From: Bradyrhizobium sp. AS23.2
GTDB lineage: Bacteria > Pseudomonadota > Alphaproteobacteria > Rhizobiales > Xanthobacteraceae
Length of the DNA stretch: 64,000 nucleotides
Direction: 5' to 3'
Assembly: GCF_001908185.1 (NCBI RefSeq)
Contig: NZ_LGHM01000021.1
Location: forward strand, 1 to 64,000
Shown: in pieces, positions 43,675 through 52,421 of the stretch
Numbering within the stretch: position 1 is the stretch's first letter
Layout: each line of letters begins with the position of its first letter
The notes under the pieces: model-generated
Seen by the model: only the letters and a program-made list of their open reading frames with translations
Told to the model about the DNA's origin: nothing
Databases searched by the model: none
Position numbers and translations under genes: made by a program

Positions 43675-43792
43675 CCGATTTTGCGGGCTGACCCGACAAC
43701 GACTGATGCTCCCTCGAAACCATCAGCATGTCGTACACTTGGCGCGGTGAAGCCTTGAAGGTGACCGTCTGTTGCGGCGTCTTGGTCTTCAT
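43675..43792 (-). pseudogene. N-terminal remnant of an SRPBCC/AHSA1-type protein
   Basis: From the ATG at 43792 the frame reads MKTKTPQQTVTFKASPRQV and YDMLMVSREHQSLSG, the first helix-strand unit of START/AHSA1-like ligand-binding proteins. After about 38 residues the similarity stops and the frame drifts into the barrel remnant. Only a quarter of a usual 150-residue gene is present. Confidence 0.55.
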
Positions 43793-43855
43793 CTGAGATC
43801 TCCCCCATCAAGCGGTTTGCCTTCGCGATCCTAACTTGAGACGGGAGTGGAAACG

Positions 43856-44380
43856 ATGGAACTACTTGGATCCGCATATCTGTACACGCTTGCGACTCTG
43901 GCAATGACATTTGCCGGCTTCTGCGCAATCGTCATCGTCCTGCGTCAAACGACTCGCCACGGTATATCGGGCTTCCACCTTGTTCTGACCCGATTGTACC
44001 TGGAGTCTGGACTCTTCTCGGCGGCATTCTGCATGTCGCCTCCATTGTTGGCACTTTGCGGCCTGACTGAGACCGCGGTTTGGCGTACCTCAAGCGCAAT
44101 CATAGCAACGGTATTCCTCTGCTTCGGCGCGACCTATCCAATGCGTCGCGCTGCCATCACGACAGGCCCAGTGCCGCGCGCTCGCTGGATGCCAATCGCC
44201 TCAGTCTCGATGCTCGTCGTCGTCGCGCTCGTCAGCAACGCCGCCGGGTTTCCGTATCGACCGACAATTGGACCGATAGCTGTCGCTGCGACCTGGACTC
44301 TGGGCTGTGGGGCAACGGTCTTCGTACTGGCGCTCAATGCAGTCTGGACGGACACTGCCGAGACTGAGACCGACCGCTGA
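43856..44380 (+). CDS. multi-pass membrane protein of unknown function
   Basis: The 174-residue product has about five membrane helices (near 8-28, 45-68, 75-95, 115-135 and 142-162) and short charged loops. GGGAGTGG precedes the ATG at 43856; a GTG three codons earlier is possible. It has no motif I recognise. Its composition is somewhat less G+C-rich than the flanking metabolic genes, which would fit acquired DNA. Confidence 0.6.
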   Translation: MELLGSAYLYTLATLAMTFAGFCAIVIVLRQTTRHGISGFHLVLTRLYLESGLFSAAFCMSPPLLALCGLTETAVWRTSSAIIATVFLCFGATYPMRRAAITTGPVPRARWMPIASVSMLVVVALVSNAAGFPYRPTIGPIAVAATWTLGCGATVFVLALNAVWTDTAETETDR

Positions 44381-44492
44381 AGTCCGTTTCGGGTCCACTA
44401 GCTGCCATGGGAAAGACCGCCGCCAGGACCTTCCATCGGCCAGTAGCTGCCTCGACACCGACCGTGAACGCTTCCGTGCAGGGCCCGGCGGG

Positions 44493-44831
44493 CTAGACGT
44501 CCCGCAGACGCAGCCAGATATCGGCGCTCGAAAATGTGCGCGATTCCGTCAGCATGATGATGTCGACCACCCGCAGTGAGTTTGGCGGATCGTAGATAAA
44601 CTTCAGATGCGAAGGACGCGTGGTGAAATCCGGCGTCATCTCGAAGTCGCCCGACTCCAGCGCGGCGGTTATCAGCCGCGCCACATCACGTTCGCTCAGC
44701 GGGGCGGACAGCAGCGCATCGATCAGTGCCTCAACGCTGAGGCCATCGCGGAGCAGCAGGCGCGCATGGCTGTCGCCATACGCCCGCCGCAACACATCAA
44801 CGATAGTGGCAACTGCATGCGGATCGCGCAT
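44493..44831 (-). CDS. hypothetical protein, 112 residues
   Basis: The frame starts MRDPHAVATIVDVLRRAYG, is mostly helical in its first half (ALIDALLSAPLSERDVARLI) and ends with SSADIWLRLRDV. It lacks a signal peptide or membrane helix. There is no good ribosome-binding site, so the start may be wrong. Codon bias supports this strand over the overlapping plus-strand frame. Function unknown. Confidence 0.45.
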   Translation of the reverse strand: MRDPHAVATIVDVLRRAYGDSHARLLLRDGLSVEALIDALLSAPLSERDVARLITAALESGDFEMTPDFTTRPSHLKFIYDPPNSLRVVDIIMLTESRTFSSADIWLRLRDV

Positions 44832-45263
44832 GTTCTGTCAGAACATCAGAACGAGGACCGCCCTGAGGATCACTGGCAGTGTCCCCGGAAGAATGACCAT
44901 CACGCGGTGTTTCGCCCGTTGGACGAACAGTACTCCGCGATCGGGCCGCGGTGATGTGCAGTTTGTGCCAAAATCGAAAAGCGCCGCAATCATGACAACA
45001 GCGTGAGGTAGTGATTCGTTCCGGTAGCCGGCGTTCGTGGGTTGCCCCGCGATCCCCAAGAACTCACACTCAGGGCAACCGACGATTGGGCGTGCAAGGG
45101 CGCTTGGTCCCCATACCTCGCGCCCTTGTGCTGCTTTTGACCGCCGCCCGCCGCACATTCGCAAGCGAGCCGAAAGCTATAGAACGCGCCCAGCGTTTCG
45201 TCCGCTTCTAGCGACCGGAAGCCGACATTCGCGAGGGATAGGCTCCCATGCTGCCATCTTGCC
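44832..45263. other. gene-free stretch
   Basis: Several overlapping short frames are open on both strands, but none has a ribosome-binding site or a recognisable product. I read this as intergenic or decayed DNA leading up to the repeat at 45264. Confidence 0.45.
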
Positions 45264-45287
45264 GGTGTTTTGCCCGACGGGTCAAAC
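45264..45287. repeat. 24-base intergenic repeat, copy 1
   Basis: The string starting GGTGTTTTGCCCGACGGG and ending TCAAAC occurs again at 47202-47225 with one mismatch (G to T). The core TTGCCC-GACG-GGTCAA is nearly an inverted repeat. Copy 1 lies 110 bases upstream of a small membrane-protein gene. Confidence 0.6.
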
Positions 45288-45396
45288 TTTATCTAAAATG
45301 CAGCGACGCGGATTTGGCGAAATGAAATCTCTTCGCGCCATGCTGGGACATCCCCCTTGCGCAGACGCAATCGGGACAATTTCGGAGAGATGACCG

Positions 45397-45582
45397 ATGT
45401 ACTACGTCGCCGCTGCATTGCTGGTGCTGTCGGGACTGTTCTACTCAGCGAGCCAGCACGAGATCGGCTCGTTCGGCGTCACCATGTGCACCTATGGCAG
45501 CTCGTTCTGCGAAAACCCGATGATTGTCTTTTCCGGCGCGGCGCTGGCCGCCGCCTGGGGCATGTTCGTCAGCATCAAGTAG
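45397..45582 (+). CDS. small two-helix membrane protein
   Basis: The 61-residue protein MYYVAAALLVLSGLFYSAS... has a first hydrophobic helix (about 3-19), a polar loop with two cysteines (CTYGSSFC), and a second helix (about 42-58). CGGAGAG lies nine bases before the ATG. Similar small proteins are frequent in Bradyrhizobium, but no function is known. A hairpin follows the stop codon. Confidence 0.65.
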   Translation: MYYVAAALLVLSGLFYSASQHEIGSFGVTMCTYGSSFCENPMIVFSGAALAAAWGMFVSIK

Positions 45583-45587
45583 GGCGA

Positions 45588-45614
45588 AGCCCGGCCCCCG
45601 CTCGAGGCCGGGCT
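45588..45614 (+). terminator. hairpin after small membrane-protein gene
   Basis: AGCCCGGCC pairs perfectly with GGCCGGGCT across a nine-base loop, six bases after the stop at 45582. No T tract follows, so termination efficiency is uncertain. Confidence 0.5.
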
Positions 45615-45638
45615 GCATCGTTCAAGTTTCCGCCAGGC

Positions 45639-45884
45639 CTACTGCCGGCTAGCGCCGCTCGATCCCGGAATCTGGCCGCCGAACTTCGCCGGGCCGGTAC
45701 CGCTGACGCTCGTCGGGCCGCTGGCCGTCCCGTTCGGATCGGTTCGCGCGGCGGTGCGGCCGGGGCCGCGCATCATGTTCATCGAATTCCACCAGCCATG
45801 ATGGTGTCGCTTGGCGCTATGGGCCGAGGCGTAGCCGGCGGAGATGGCGAGCAGGACGGCCAAAACAAGAGCTGTCGCTTTCAT
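45639..45884 (-). CDS. small secreted His-rich protein
   Basis: The 81-residue protein has a signal peptide (about 1-22, ending ASA) and a mature part beginning HSAKRHHHGWWNSMNMMRGPG, then a Gly/Ser/Thr/Pro-rich tail. GCAGGAGG stands upstream of the ATG. The histidine/methionine-rich start could bind copper or another metal, but the tail is low-complexity and no family is recognised. Confidence 0.6.
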   Translation of the reverse strand: MKATALVLAVLLAISAGYASAHSAKRHHHGWWNSMNMMRGPGRTAARTDPNGTASGPTSVSGTGPAKFGGQIPGSSGASRQ

Positions 45885-45965
45885 CGGTGATTCCTCCTGC
45901 CGAGCAAACGTCCCTCCGCCTTGCTCGTTCCTTGCTGCCGATGAAGTCCTACCTCTCGTTCTGCT

Positions 45966-46096
45966 TTACCGTTCGCGCACGATGCGCTCGGCGACATGGC
46001 GTTCGGTGCGGCTGCGGCAGTGGTTGCGCAGCATGCGATAGATCAGCGCCGCGAGCAGGATGAAGGCACCGATGAAGACGACGCTTCCAGGCCCAC
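45966..46096 (-). pseudogene. small membrane protein with a one-base deletion
   Basis: A GTG at 46096 preceded by GGAGGG begins MGLEA; one base later in frame the same strand reads VVFIGAFILLAALIYRMLR and ends ...HVAERIVRER at 45966, a membrane helix with a basic tail. The 131-base length is one base short of a whole number of codons, which points to a single deletion near 46083. Real decay and sequencing error are both possible. Confidence 0.45.
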
Positions 46097-46108
46097 AATA
46101 CCCTCCAG

Positions 46109-46291
46109 CTAAATACGCTGCCCAGCCAGCTCCTTGCGGACGGCGGCGGCCGAATTGCCGACCTTGTCGACGGCCTTTTTCAGCTCGTCCTTCGACACGC
46201 CGAGCGCGTGCGTCCAGTACTTGACCTCGAAGGCCTGGTCCATGTTGATCTTGCTGCGGTCCGGTTGCTCGCGCTTCGTCAGGCTGTCCAT
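46109..46291 (-). CDS. DUF3606 protein
   Basis: The 60-residue product contains DRSKINMDQAFEVKYWTHAL and a following GVSKDELKKAVDKVGNSAAAVRKEL, the DUF3606 signature. The start is the ATG at 46291, the first methionine before the domain; the open frame extends upstream without matching anything. DUF3606 proteins are short, cytoplasmic and of unknown function, frequent in rhizobial accessory regions. Confidence 0.75.
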   Translation of the reverse strand: MDSLTKREQPDRSKINMDQAFEVKYWTHALGVSKDELKKAVDKVGNSAAAVRKELAGQRI

Positions 46292-46433
46292 GGCGCTTTC
46301 CTCGTTCTGCACAGGACAAACGCCGCGATGAACCGGCCGTTCCCAACGGGCCTCGCTCGCGACCGGCCTTGTCATCAACAATCCTTCGCGATTCCCGCGA
46401 CGCAAATCGTCCCGAGCAGACGGAGGCGATCGC

Positions 46434-47032
46434 TCAGGGGATGAACACCTCGCCGGTGTCCATGCGCACGTTGCGAATGGCGCGGCAGGCCTCCATGCTT
46501 GCGCGATTGCCTTCCTGCATGAAGCTCAGCAGCAGCGAGCGTCGCCGCGCGCCGGAGTGATTGCAGGTCGCCCCGTGCGGCAGATCGGCGTCGAACACCA
46601 GGATGTCCCCCGCCTCGCCCGCCGTCGTCAGGGACAGGGTCTCGTCCGGCTCGCCGCCGTCGAGATGACGCGGAACGATACGCGTGGCGCCGTTGTCCGG
46701 CCCGTAAGCGTCGAGGAAGACCAGGGCGGCGACGGCTTTCATGCCTGCGCCATCGCGATGCAGGGGCTGGTGGCCGCCGCCAGCAGCGACTGCAGGCGGC
46801 AGGTTCGCTGCACCGTCGGATCCAGATCGACGAGGGCGTGGCGCCAGCCGGCGCCGCGCGGGGCGGCCCATTGGTCGCCGGTCCCCACGCCGGCATCGAA
46901 GGCGGCGCGCAGCGCATCGCGCCACCCTGCAGGAACTGCGCCCCGCAGTAGGAGATAGCCGTCGCGGTCGAGGGCAGCCGCCTCTTCCGCGTTCAGCGCA
47001 TCGACCTTGGTGGGGGGCACGCTAAGGCTCAT
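46434..47032 (-). pseudogene. phytanoyl-CoA dioxygenase-like gene, deleted and frameshifted
   Basis: From the ATG at 47032 (AGGGAG upstream) the frame reads as the N-terminal half of a PhyH-type Fe(II)/2-oxoglutarate dioxygenase, up to RTCRLQSLLAA. A second frame continues with GGHQPLHRDGAG, which holds the HxD metal motif, and ends with the distal HGATCNHSGARRRSL and GEVFIP. The switch is at about 46770-46785. The part between the N-terminal domain and HxD also seems some 20-30 residues short compared with the family as I recall it, so this is more than a simple indel. The product is probably inactive. Confidence 0.7.
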
Positions 47033-47125
47033 GGTGCTCCCTACAATCTCAACGTGCTCCACGCAAGTGCTTCGCGCACCCGCCAGGGGCGCGAGACTCG
47101 TTTCAAGGTGGAGCGAGGCAACTGC

Positions 47126-47187
47126 AAAAGAAAAGCCCGCGACTGGTACGCGACCAGTGACAGTGCGGGCTCGACGAGTTCTGTGAT
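47126..47187 (-). ncRNA. candidate small RNA with own promoter and terminator
   Basis: On the minus strand a -35 TTGACA (47223-47218) and a -10-like TAGATT (47199-47194) with 18-base spacing predict a start near 47187. Only about 16-22 bases later a strong hairpin forms: AGCCCGC/GCGGGCT (47165-47171 with 47134-47140) enclosing ACTGGT/ACCAGT (47153-47158 with 47142-47147), followed by a T-rich run at 47134-47126. No start codon with a ribosome-binding site lies between. The transcript would be about 60 nucleotides. Confidence 0.45.
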
Positions 47188-47201
47188 GATAGAAATCTAC
47201 T

Positions 47202-47225
47202 GGTGTTTTGCCCGACGTGTCAAAC
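47202..47225. repeat. 24-base intergenic repeat, copy 2
   Basis: This copy differs from that at 45264 by one base. Read on the minus strand, its right end contains the exact -35 hexamer TTGACA of the candidate small RNA; in copy 1 the same place reads TTGACC. Confidence 0.6.
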
Positions 47226-47298
47226 GCATGACGGACCGGCCGCTTCAGCAGACGGCGCGACGCTCGCCGGCGATGGAACTTTGCAGCGATGATCGCAA

Positions 47299-48650
47299 TT
47301 GAAGCGTAAATTCGCAATTCCGGAACATCAGCCCTGTCGAACCGATCGCAACACCGCACCGCCAAGAACGACCGCTCCGACGCGCCGACGAAGTCCGGGC
47401 CGCCACTGCTGCGGCGGCTTGGTCCCGGCCTCATCACCGGCGCGGCCGACGACGATCCGTCGGGCATCGCCACCTATTCGCAGGCCGGCGCGCAATTCGG
47501 CTTCGGACTGCTGTGGACGGTGTTTCTGACCCTGCCGTTCATGATCGCGATTCAACTCGTGAGCGCGCGGATCGGCCGGGTCACCGGCAAGGGCCTCGCC
47601 GCCAACGTCATGCAGCTCGGACCGCGCTGGATCGTGATGGCGCTGGTCTCCCTGCTCGTCATCGCCAATACCTTCAACATCGCCGCCGACATCGCCGCGA
47701 TGGCGGAATCGCTCTCGCTGGTGATCGGCGGACTCAACCACGAGCATGCGCTGATCTTCGCGGCCGGCTCGACCCTGCTCCAGGTCTTTCTGCCCTACCG
47801 CCGATACGCACCAGTGCTGAAATTCCTGACGCTGACGCTGTTCGCCTATGTCGCGACCGCCTTCACGGTGAAGATTCCCTGGGGCACGGCGCTACTCGCC
47901 GCGGTGTGGCCGGAGGTGAATGTCAGCGCCGACTATTTCATGATGGTCGTTGCCGTGCTCGGCACCACCATCAGCCCCTATCTTTTCTTCTGGCAGGCCT
48001 CGCAGGAGGTCGAAGAGATGAACCAGGGCAAGCGCGACAAGCCGCTGCGCGATCTTCAGAGCGGCGGCGATCCCGAGATCGCGCGCATCAGGGCCGATAC
48101 CATCGTCGGCATGCTGCTCTCCAATTGCATTGCCTTCTTCATCATCCTGACCACGGCCGCGGTACTGAACGCCAATGGCGTCACCAACATCAATTCGGCA
48201 ACAGAAGCCGCCGAAGCGCTGCGACCGCTCGCCGGCGACTTCACTTTCGCGCTGTTCGCGCTCGGCATCATCGGCACGGGCCTCCTGGCGATCCCGGTGC
48301 TGGCCGGCTCGGCGGCATACGGCGTTGCGGAGATTTTCGGCTGGCGCGCCACGCTGGAAGCCAAGCCCGAGAAGGCGGTCGGCTTCTATACCATCATCGC
48401 CGCGGCGACGATCATTGGCTTCGGTCTCGGCTTCACCGGGATCGACTCGATCCGCATGCTGGTGTGGAGCGCGGTGCTCAACGGCATTGTCGCCGTTCCC
48501 ATCATGGCGATGATGATGCTGATCGTCTCGAGCGCCGCCATCATGGGCCGCTTCAGGGCTCGCTCATGGCTGATCGCGCTGGGCTGGCTCGGCACCGCGC
48601 TGATGGCGCTCGCTGTCCTCGCCTTGCTCGGGTCGTCCTTGTTCGGCTGA
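47299..48650 (+). CDS. Nramp-related metal transporter with broken or unclear N-terminus
   Basis: The main frame codes for an Nramp-superfamily membrane protein with about 11 helices, including GLITGAADDDPSGIATYSQAG in helix 1. The usual Nramp DPGN and helix-6 MPH motifs are replaced by DPSG and TISPYLFFWQ, so it belongs to the Nramp-related branch and its ion is uncertain. In this frame no ATG, GTG or TTG exists between the stop at 47307 and a GTG at 47520, which would cut off helix 1. A TTG at 47299 in another frame gives a plausible MKRKFAIPEHQ start, so a one-base indel near 47340-47390 is likely. Confidence 0.75.
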
Positions 48651-48767
48651 TTAGACCGGCGATAGTGCCGTCATTGGCTAACCCCACTGGATTCTACGGA
48701 GCTTTCCGCTGCAAAAGACCGGATGGCGCTTCCCGCGGTACTTGGCGGGCTTCACGGAGCAGTGCCG

Positions 48768-48784
48768 TTGGCTTAACAATTGCG
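48768..48784 (+). promoter_or_regulatory. weak candidate sigma-54 promoter
   Basis: TTGGCTTAACAATTGCG keeps the GG-N10-GC spacing and the TGGC and TTGC blocks of -24/-12 promoters but lacks the CACG part. It lies 65 bases before the start of the enolase-superfamily gene. No activator gene is adjacent. Confidence 0.25.
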
Positions 48785-48848
48785 GCTGGGGCCGGGCTTG
48801 CTACCGGACCATAAGAAAAACAGGCAAGGCCGGACGACAGGGAGCGAC

Positions 48849-50063
48849 ATGACCAAATCATCAAAAGCAACAAGCCTCGAAATCCTCGCCTGCGATGCCG
48901 GCTGGAGAAACTACCACTTCGTCAAGCTGACGACGGAAGACGGCGTCGTCGGCTGGAGCGAGTTCGACGAGGGCTTCGGCTCGCCCGGCGTTGGCGCTGC
49001 GATCCAGCGCCTGTCCGCCCGGGTCATCGGGCAGAACGTCTTCCAGCATGAGCGCATCTACGCCGAGTTGTTCGCGGCTACGCGGCCCGCCGCCGGCGGC
49101 GTGGTGGCGCAGGCGCTCGGCGCGATCGAGAATGCCCTGCTCGATGTCAAGGCGAAGTGCCTTGGCGTGCCTTGCTACGAACTCCTCGGCGGCAAAATCC
49201 GCGACCGCGTCCGGGTCTACTGGTCGCATTGCGCGACGTGGCGGATCAATCACCCGTCCTGGTACAAGCCACCGATCGAAAACCTTGACGGCGTCAAGGC
49301 GATCGGGCGCGAGGTGCGCGAGAAGAAGTTCACCGCGCTCAAGACCAACATCTTCTCCTATGACGACGGCAAGCCGGCCGGCTGGCGCCCTGGCTTCGGC
49401 TCACCTTTCGCGCCCGAGATCAACGTCGATCGCAAGATCCTGCGCGACCTGCGCGTGCATCTCGAGGCAATCCGCGACGGCGCGGGGCCCGACGTCGATA
49501 TCCTGCTCGACTGCAACTTCAACGCCAAGACCGAAGGCTATCTGAAGATCCTGCGCACCATCGCCGATCTCGACATGTTCTGGATCGAGATCGACAGTTT
49601 CAATCCGGAAGCACTCGGCTATATCCGCAGGCAGAGCCCGCATCCCATCTCATCCTGCGAGACGCTATTGGGCCTGCGGGAATTTCTACCCTATTTCCAT
49701 GAGCAAGCGATGGACGTCGCGATCATCGACACGCCCTGGAACGGCGTTTGGCAATCGATGAAGATCGCAGCCGCCGCGGAAGCGTTCGAGGTCAACGTCG
49801 CCCCGCACAATTTCTACGGCCATCTCTGCTCGATGATGAACGCGCATTTCTGCGCCGCGGTGCCGAACCTGCGCATCATGGAGATCGATATCGATCGTCT
49901 CGCCTGGGACCGCGAGCTCTTCACGCACGAGCCGGTGTTTCAAAACGGTCATCTGGTCATTCCTGATCGGCCCGGCTGGGGTACCGAGCCGAACGAGGAA
50001 GCCTTGCGTGCGCATCCGCCGAAGACGAGCGGCGGGCTTCTGAGCTACGGTCGCAAGAGCTGA
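48849..50063 (+). CDS. enolase-superfamily (mandelate racemase/muconate lactonizing) enzyme
   Basis: The 404-residue protein has an N-terminal capping domain (about 10-135) and a TIM barrel with metal ligands in DILLDCNFN, WIEIDSF and SSCETLLG, a catalytic-position lysine in ALKTN and a histidine in APHNFYG. This fits the MR-MLE subgroup of sugar-acid dehydratases and racemases, but the substrate cannot be named. GGGAG stands before the ATG at 48849. It is intact although it lies among several damaged genes, and no sugar transporter is adjacent. Confidence 0.85.
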   Translation: MTKSSKATSLEILACDAGWRNYHFVKLTTEDGVVGWSEFDEGFGSPGVGAAIQRLSARVIGQNVFQHERIYAELFAATRPAAGGVVAQALGAIENALLDVKAKCLGVPCYELLGGKIRDRVRVYWSHCATWRINHPSWYKPPIENLDGVKAIGREVREKKFTALKTNIFSYDDGKPAGWRPGFGSPFAPEINVDRKILRDLRVHLEAIRDGAGPDVDILLDCNFNAKTEGYLKILRTIADLDMFWIEIDSFNPEALGYIRRQSPHPISSCETLLGLREFLPYFHEQAMDVAIIDTPWNGVWQSMKIAAAAEAFEVNVAPHNFYGHLCSMMNAHFCAAVPNLRIMEIDIDRLAWDRELFTHEPVFQNGHLVIPDRPGWGTEPNEEALRAHPPKTSGGLLSYGRKS

Positions 50064-50069
50064 GGCCTG

Positions 50070-50366
50070 CTACGGCGTCACGGGATTGACGGTCGAGGAC
50101 GTCTTTGGCCCCGGCCGCTCCGGCTCGACCGGCGATTTCGGCTCGGTCGGAAGCACCTTGGCGCCGACCGCGTGCGCAGCCTCGCCCGTCGTCGCATACA
50201 TCGCGACGTGGGCCGGCTGCGTCTTGGCGCGGCTCCACGGCCCGTGATCGACGATCAACATCGCAGCAATCGTCAGGCCGGCCACAATCAGCGCGATCAC
50301 GCCGGGATGGCGAAGCGCTGAGGACATCGAGTTTGCGAAGCGATCAGTTGTCATCGAAGGACCCAC
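50070..50366 (-). CDS. hypothetical single-pass membrane protein
   Basis: The 98-residue protein has one membrane helix (about 23-41) and a proline-rich periplasmic tail (PTEPKSPVEPERPGPK). The GTG at 50366 is favoured by AGAGGA five bases upstream; an ATG four codons later is an alternative. No family recognised. It converges with the enolase-superfamily gene. Confidence 0.55.
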   Translation of the reverse strand: MGPSMTTDRFANSMSSALRHPGVIALIVAGLTIAAMLIVDHGPWSRAKTQPAHVAMYATTGEAAHAVGAKVLPTEPKSPVEPERPGPKTSSTVNPVTP

Positions 50367-50467
50367 ACTTTTTCCTCTCGCGGGTTAATTCAAATGCGTC
50401 CCGCGAGTTCCGCTTTTGCTCAAGCAAGTTCCGAGCTACCGCGCGGAACTCGATCGTCTCCTCTGAT

Positions 50468-51007
50468 TCATTTCACGTCTGGACGTGCATCGCCGACGAA
50501 CCCATCGCGGTTCGGCATTTTGACCCCCGCAAGCGATTTGGCGTCGAGCGTGGCATCCGCTGCCACCAGCCCGTTGAGGTTCAGGACATAGGCGGACACT
50601 GCATAGACGTCGTCATCGCTCAGCGACTGCGGCGCGTTCTGCGGCATGGCGCGGCGAATGTAGTCGAACAATGTCGGCGCATAGGGCCAATAGCTGCCAA
50701 CGGTGCGGATAGGCCTGGCCGTTCCGATCGCACCTCGACCACCGACAAGCCGGTCACCCAATCCGCCCTCGCCTTTGTCGCCATGGCATGAGGCACATTG
50801 CTGCGCAAACACCTCGCGTCCATGGCTGACTGAACCACTTCCTGTCGGGAGATTGCTGCCGTCGCGTCCGATATCGATATTCCAGCCCGCGATCTCGGCG
50901 GCCGTCGCCGGCCGCCCGATGCCGTAGGGACTCTGCGCCTGCGCTCCGCTCGCCCAAGCACCGAGCAGGATCGCAAAGGCAACGCCGCAGGTCTCACGCC
51001 AGCGCAT
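50468..51007 (-). CDS. cytochrome c subunit of a sulfite dehydrogenase
   Basis: The 179-residue protein has a signal peptide ending AQAQ and one heme site, CASCH, with a C-terminal extension typical of cytochromes paired with molybdenum sulfite dehydrogenases (SorB or a short SoxD). Candidate methionine ligands stand in RRAMPQNAPQ. Its start overlaps the molybdenum-subunit gene by 14 bases. It would carry electrons from sulfite oxidation to the respiratory chain in the periplasm. No other sox gene is in the window. Confidence 0.87.
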   Translation of the reverse strand: MRWRETCGVAFAILLGAWASGAQAQSPYGIGRPATAAEIAGWNIDIGRDGSNLPTGSGSVSHGREVFAQQCASCHGDKGEGGLGDRLVGGRGAIGTARPIRTVGSYWPYAPTLFDYIRRAMPQNAPQSLSDDDVYAVSAYVLNLNGLVAADATLDAKSLAGVKMPNRDGFVGDARPDVK

Positions 51008-52261
51008 TTGTCACCTCGCCGTCGGCTGCGATGCGCCAGGGCCAGATCGCGTTGTTGTGGTAGAAATAATTCTCGCCGCGTACTGCAAGCAGCTCGGCCA
51101 ACGTCGGCTGCACATAACCGGTCTCGTCGATGGCGCGGCTCTGAATCACGGCGGGCTTGCCGTCCCATCGCCAGGGCAATCGGAAACGCGTCAAGGCGCG
51201 AGTCAGCACTGGCTCCTGCAATCGCGCCTCCTGCCAGCTCTTGCCGTCATCGACCGATACTTCGACGCGCTTGATCTTGCCATGGCCACTCCAGGCGATG
51301 CCGGTGATCTCCTGGAAGCCGGGCGCGCTTAGACGCTGGCCGCCCGAGGGACGGGTGATGATCGACTTCGCTTCCATGTAGAAGGAAAACTCGCGCGCCG
51401 TTCCATCCGGCAAGAGGTCGGTGTATTTCGAGGTCTCCTCGCGCGAATAGACCGGCTCCGCGGTCACGTGCAGGCGGCGCAGCCATTTCACGCTCATATT
51501 GCCTTCAAAGCCCGGCAGGAACAGCCGGAGCGGATAGCCCTGCTGTGGGCGCAGCCGCTCGCCGTTCTGGCTGTAGACCAGCATCGCGTCCTCGAGACAC
51601 TTCTCGATTGGGATGCTTCGGGTCAGAGCTGCCGCGTCGGCGCCTTCGGCAATGACCCATTTGGCCTCCGGCTTCAGCCCGGCCTCCTGAAGCACCAGCT
51701 TCAGGCTCACGCCCGTCCATTCCGCGCAGCTCAACAGACCCACGAGGTCCGATGCGGTCTTGCCGTAGGGCTTGGCGTAACCGGGATTGCCGGAGCATTC
51801 GAGAAAGTGGACGCGCGACTCCGACGGAAAGCGGCGCAGATCGTCCATGCTGAAGATCAGGGGCCGCTCGACAAGACCGTGAAGCATCAGCCGGTGCTGC
51901 GCCGGATCGATGGTCGGGACGCCGCCATGATGCCGCTCGTAGAACAGGCCGTTCGGCGTGATGATGCCGTCGAGCTCCTGCAACGGCGTCCGGCCGGATG
52001 CGGAAATGTATTGCTTGAGATTCTTCGAAATGTTCTTGACGACGCCCTTCTCGAACGGCGACGGCGTGCCGTAGGGCTGGCTTCCCATGGGCTCGCCCGG
52101 CGTTTTCATCCATTCAGGGACGGCAGGCGGAAGATTGTCTCCGCTGCGACCGCGGCGTTTGCGCCCAGCACGGCGCCTCCCGCCACCGCGGTGCCACTCT
52201 GCAGGAAGCGACGGCGTGTTGTTCGCGCGGATTTATGGTTGGCGTCGATCATGCTGCTCAT
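50994..52261 (-). pseudogene. molybdenum sulfite dehydrogenase (SoxC/SorA-like), Tat leader out of frame
   Basis: The main frame (about 371 residues from 52109) holds a sulfite-oxidase-type molybdopterin domain with the metal-binding cysteine in HFLECSGN and a dimerisation domain with GIAWSGHGKIKRVEVS. A twin-arginine signal (TTRRRFLQSGTAVAGG, start ATG at 52261) lies directly upstream but in another frame; it ends ETIFRLPSLNG and stops, while the main frame continues as PEWMKTPGEP. One missing base near 52120 would join them as LPVPEWMKTPGEP, the form I expect. Without the leader the enzyme would stay in the cytoplasm, away from its cytochrome. Confidence 0.75.
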
Positions 52262-52421
52262 TGCGGGCCCTCGGCTGAAGCTCGACCCGCATGAAACCCT
52301 CCGCGAAGCGGATTTGCAATTCGCAGCTATTTCAAAAGCAGGCGATTTCGATCGGGACTGATCCAAATCCGGCGGCCACGACAGCAGTTCTGTTCTTTGC
52401 GATGCACAAACGGCTCGCGCT

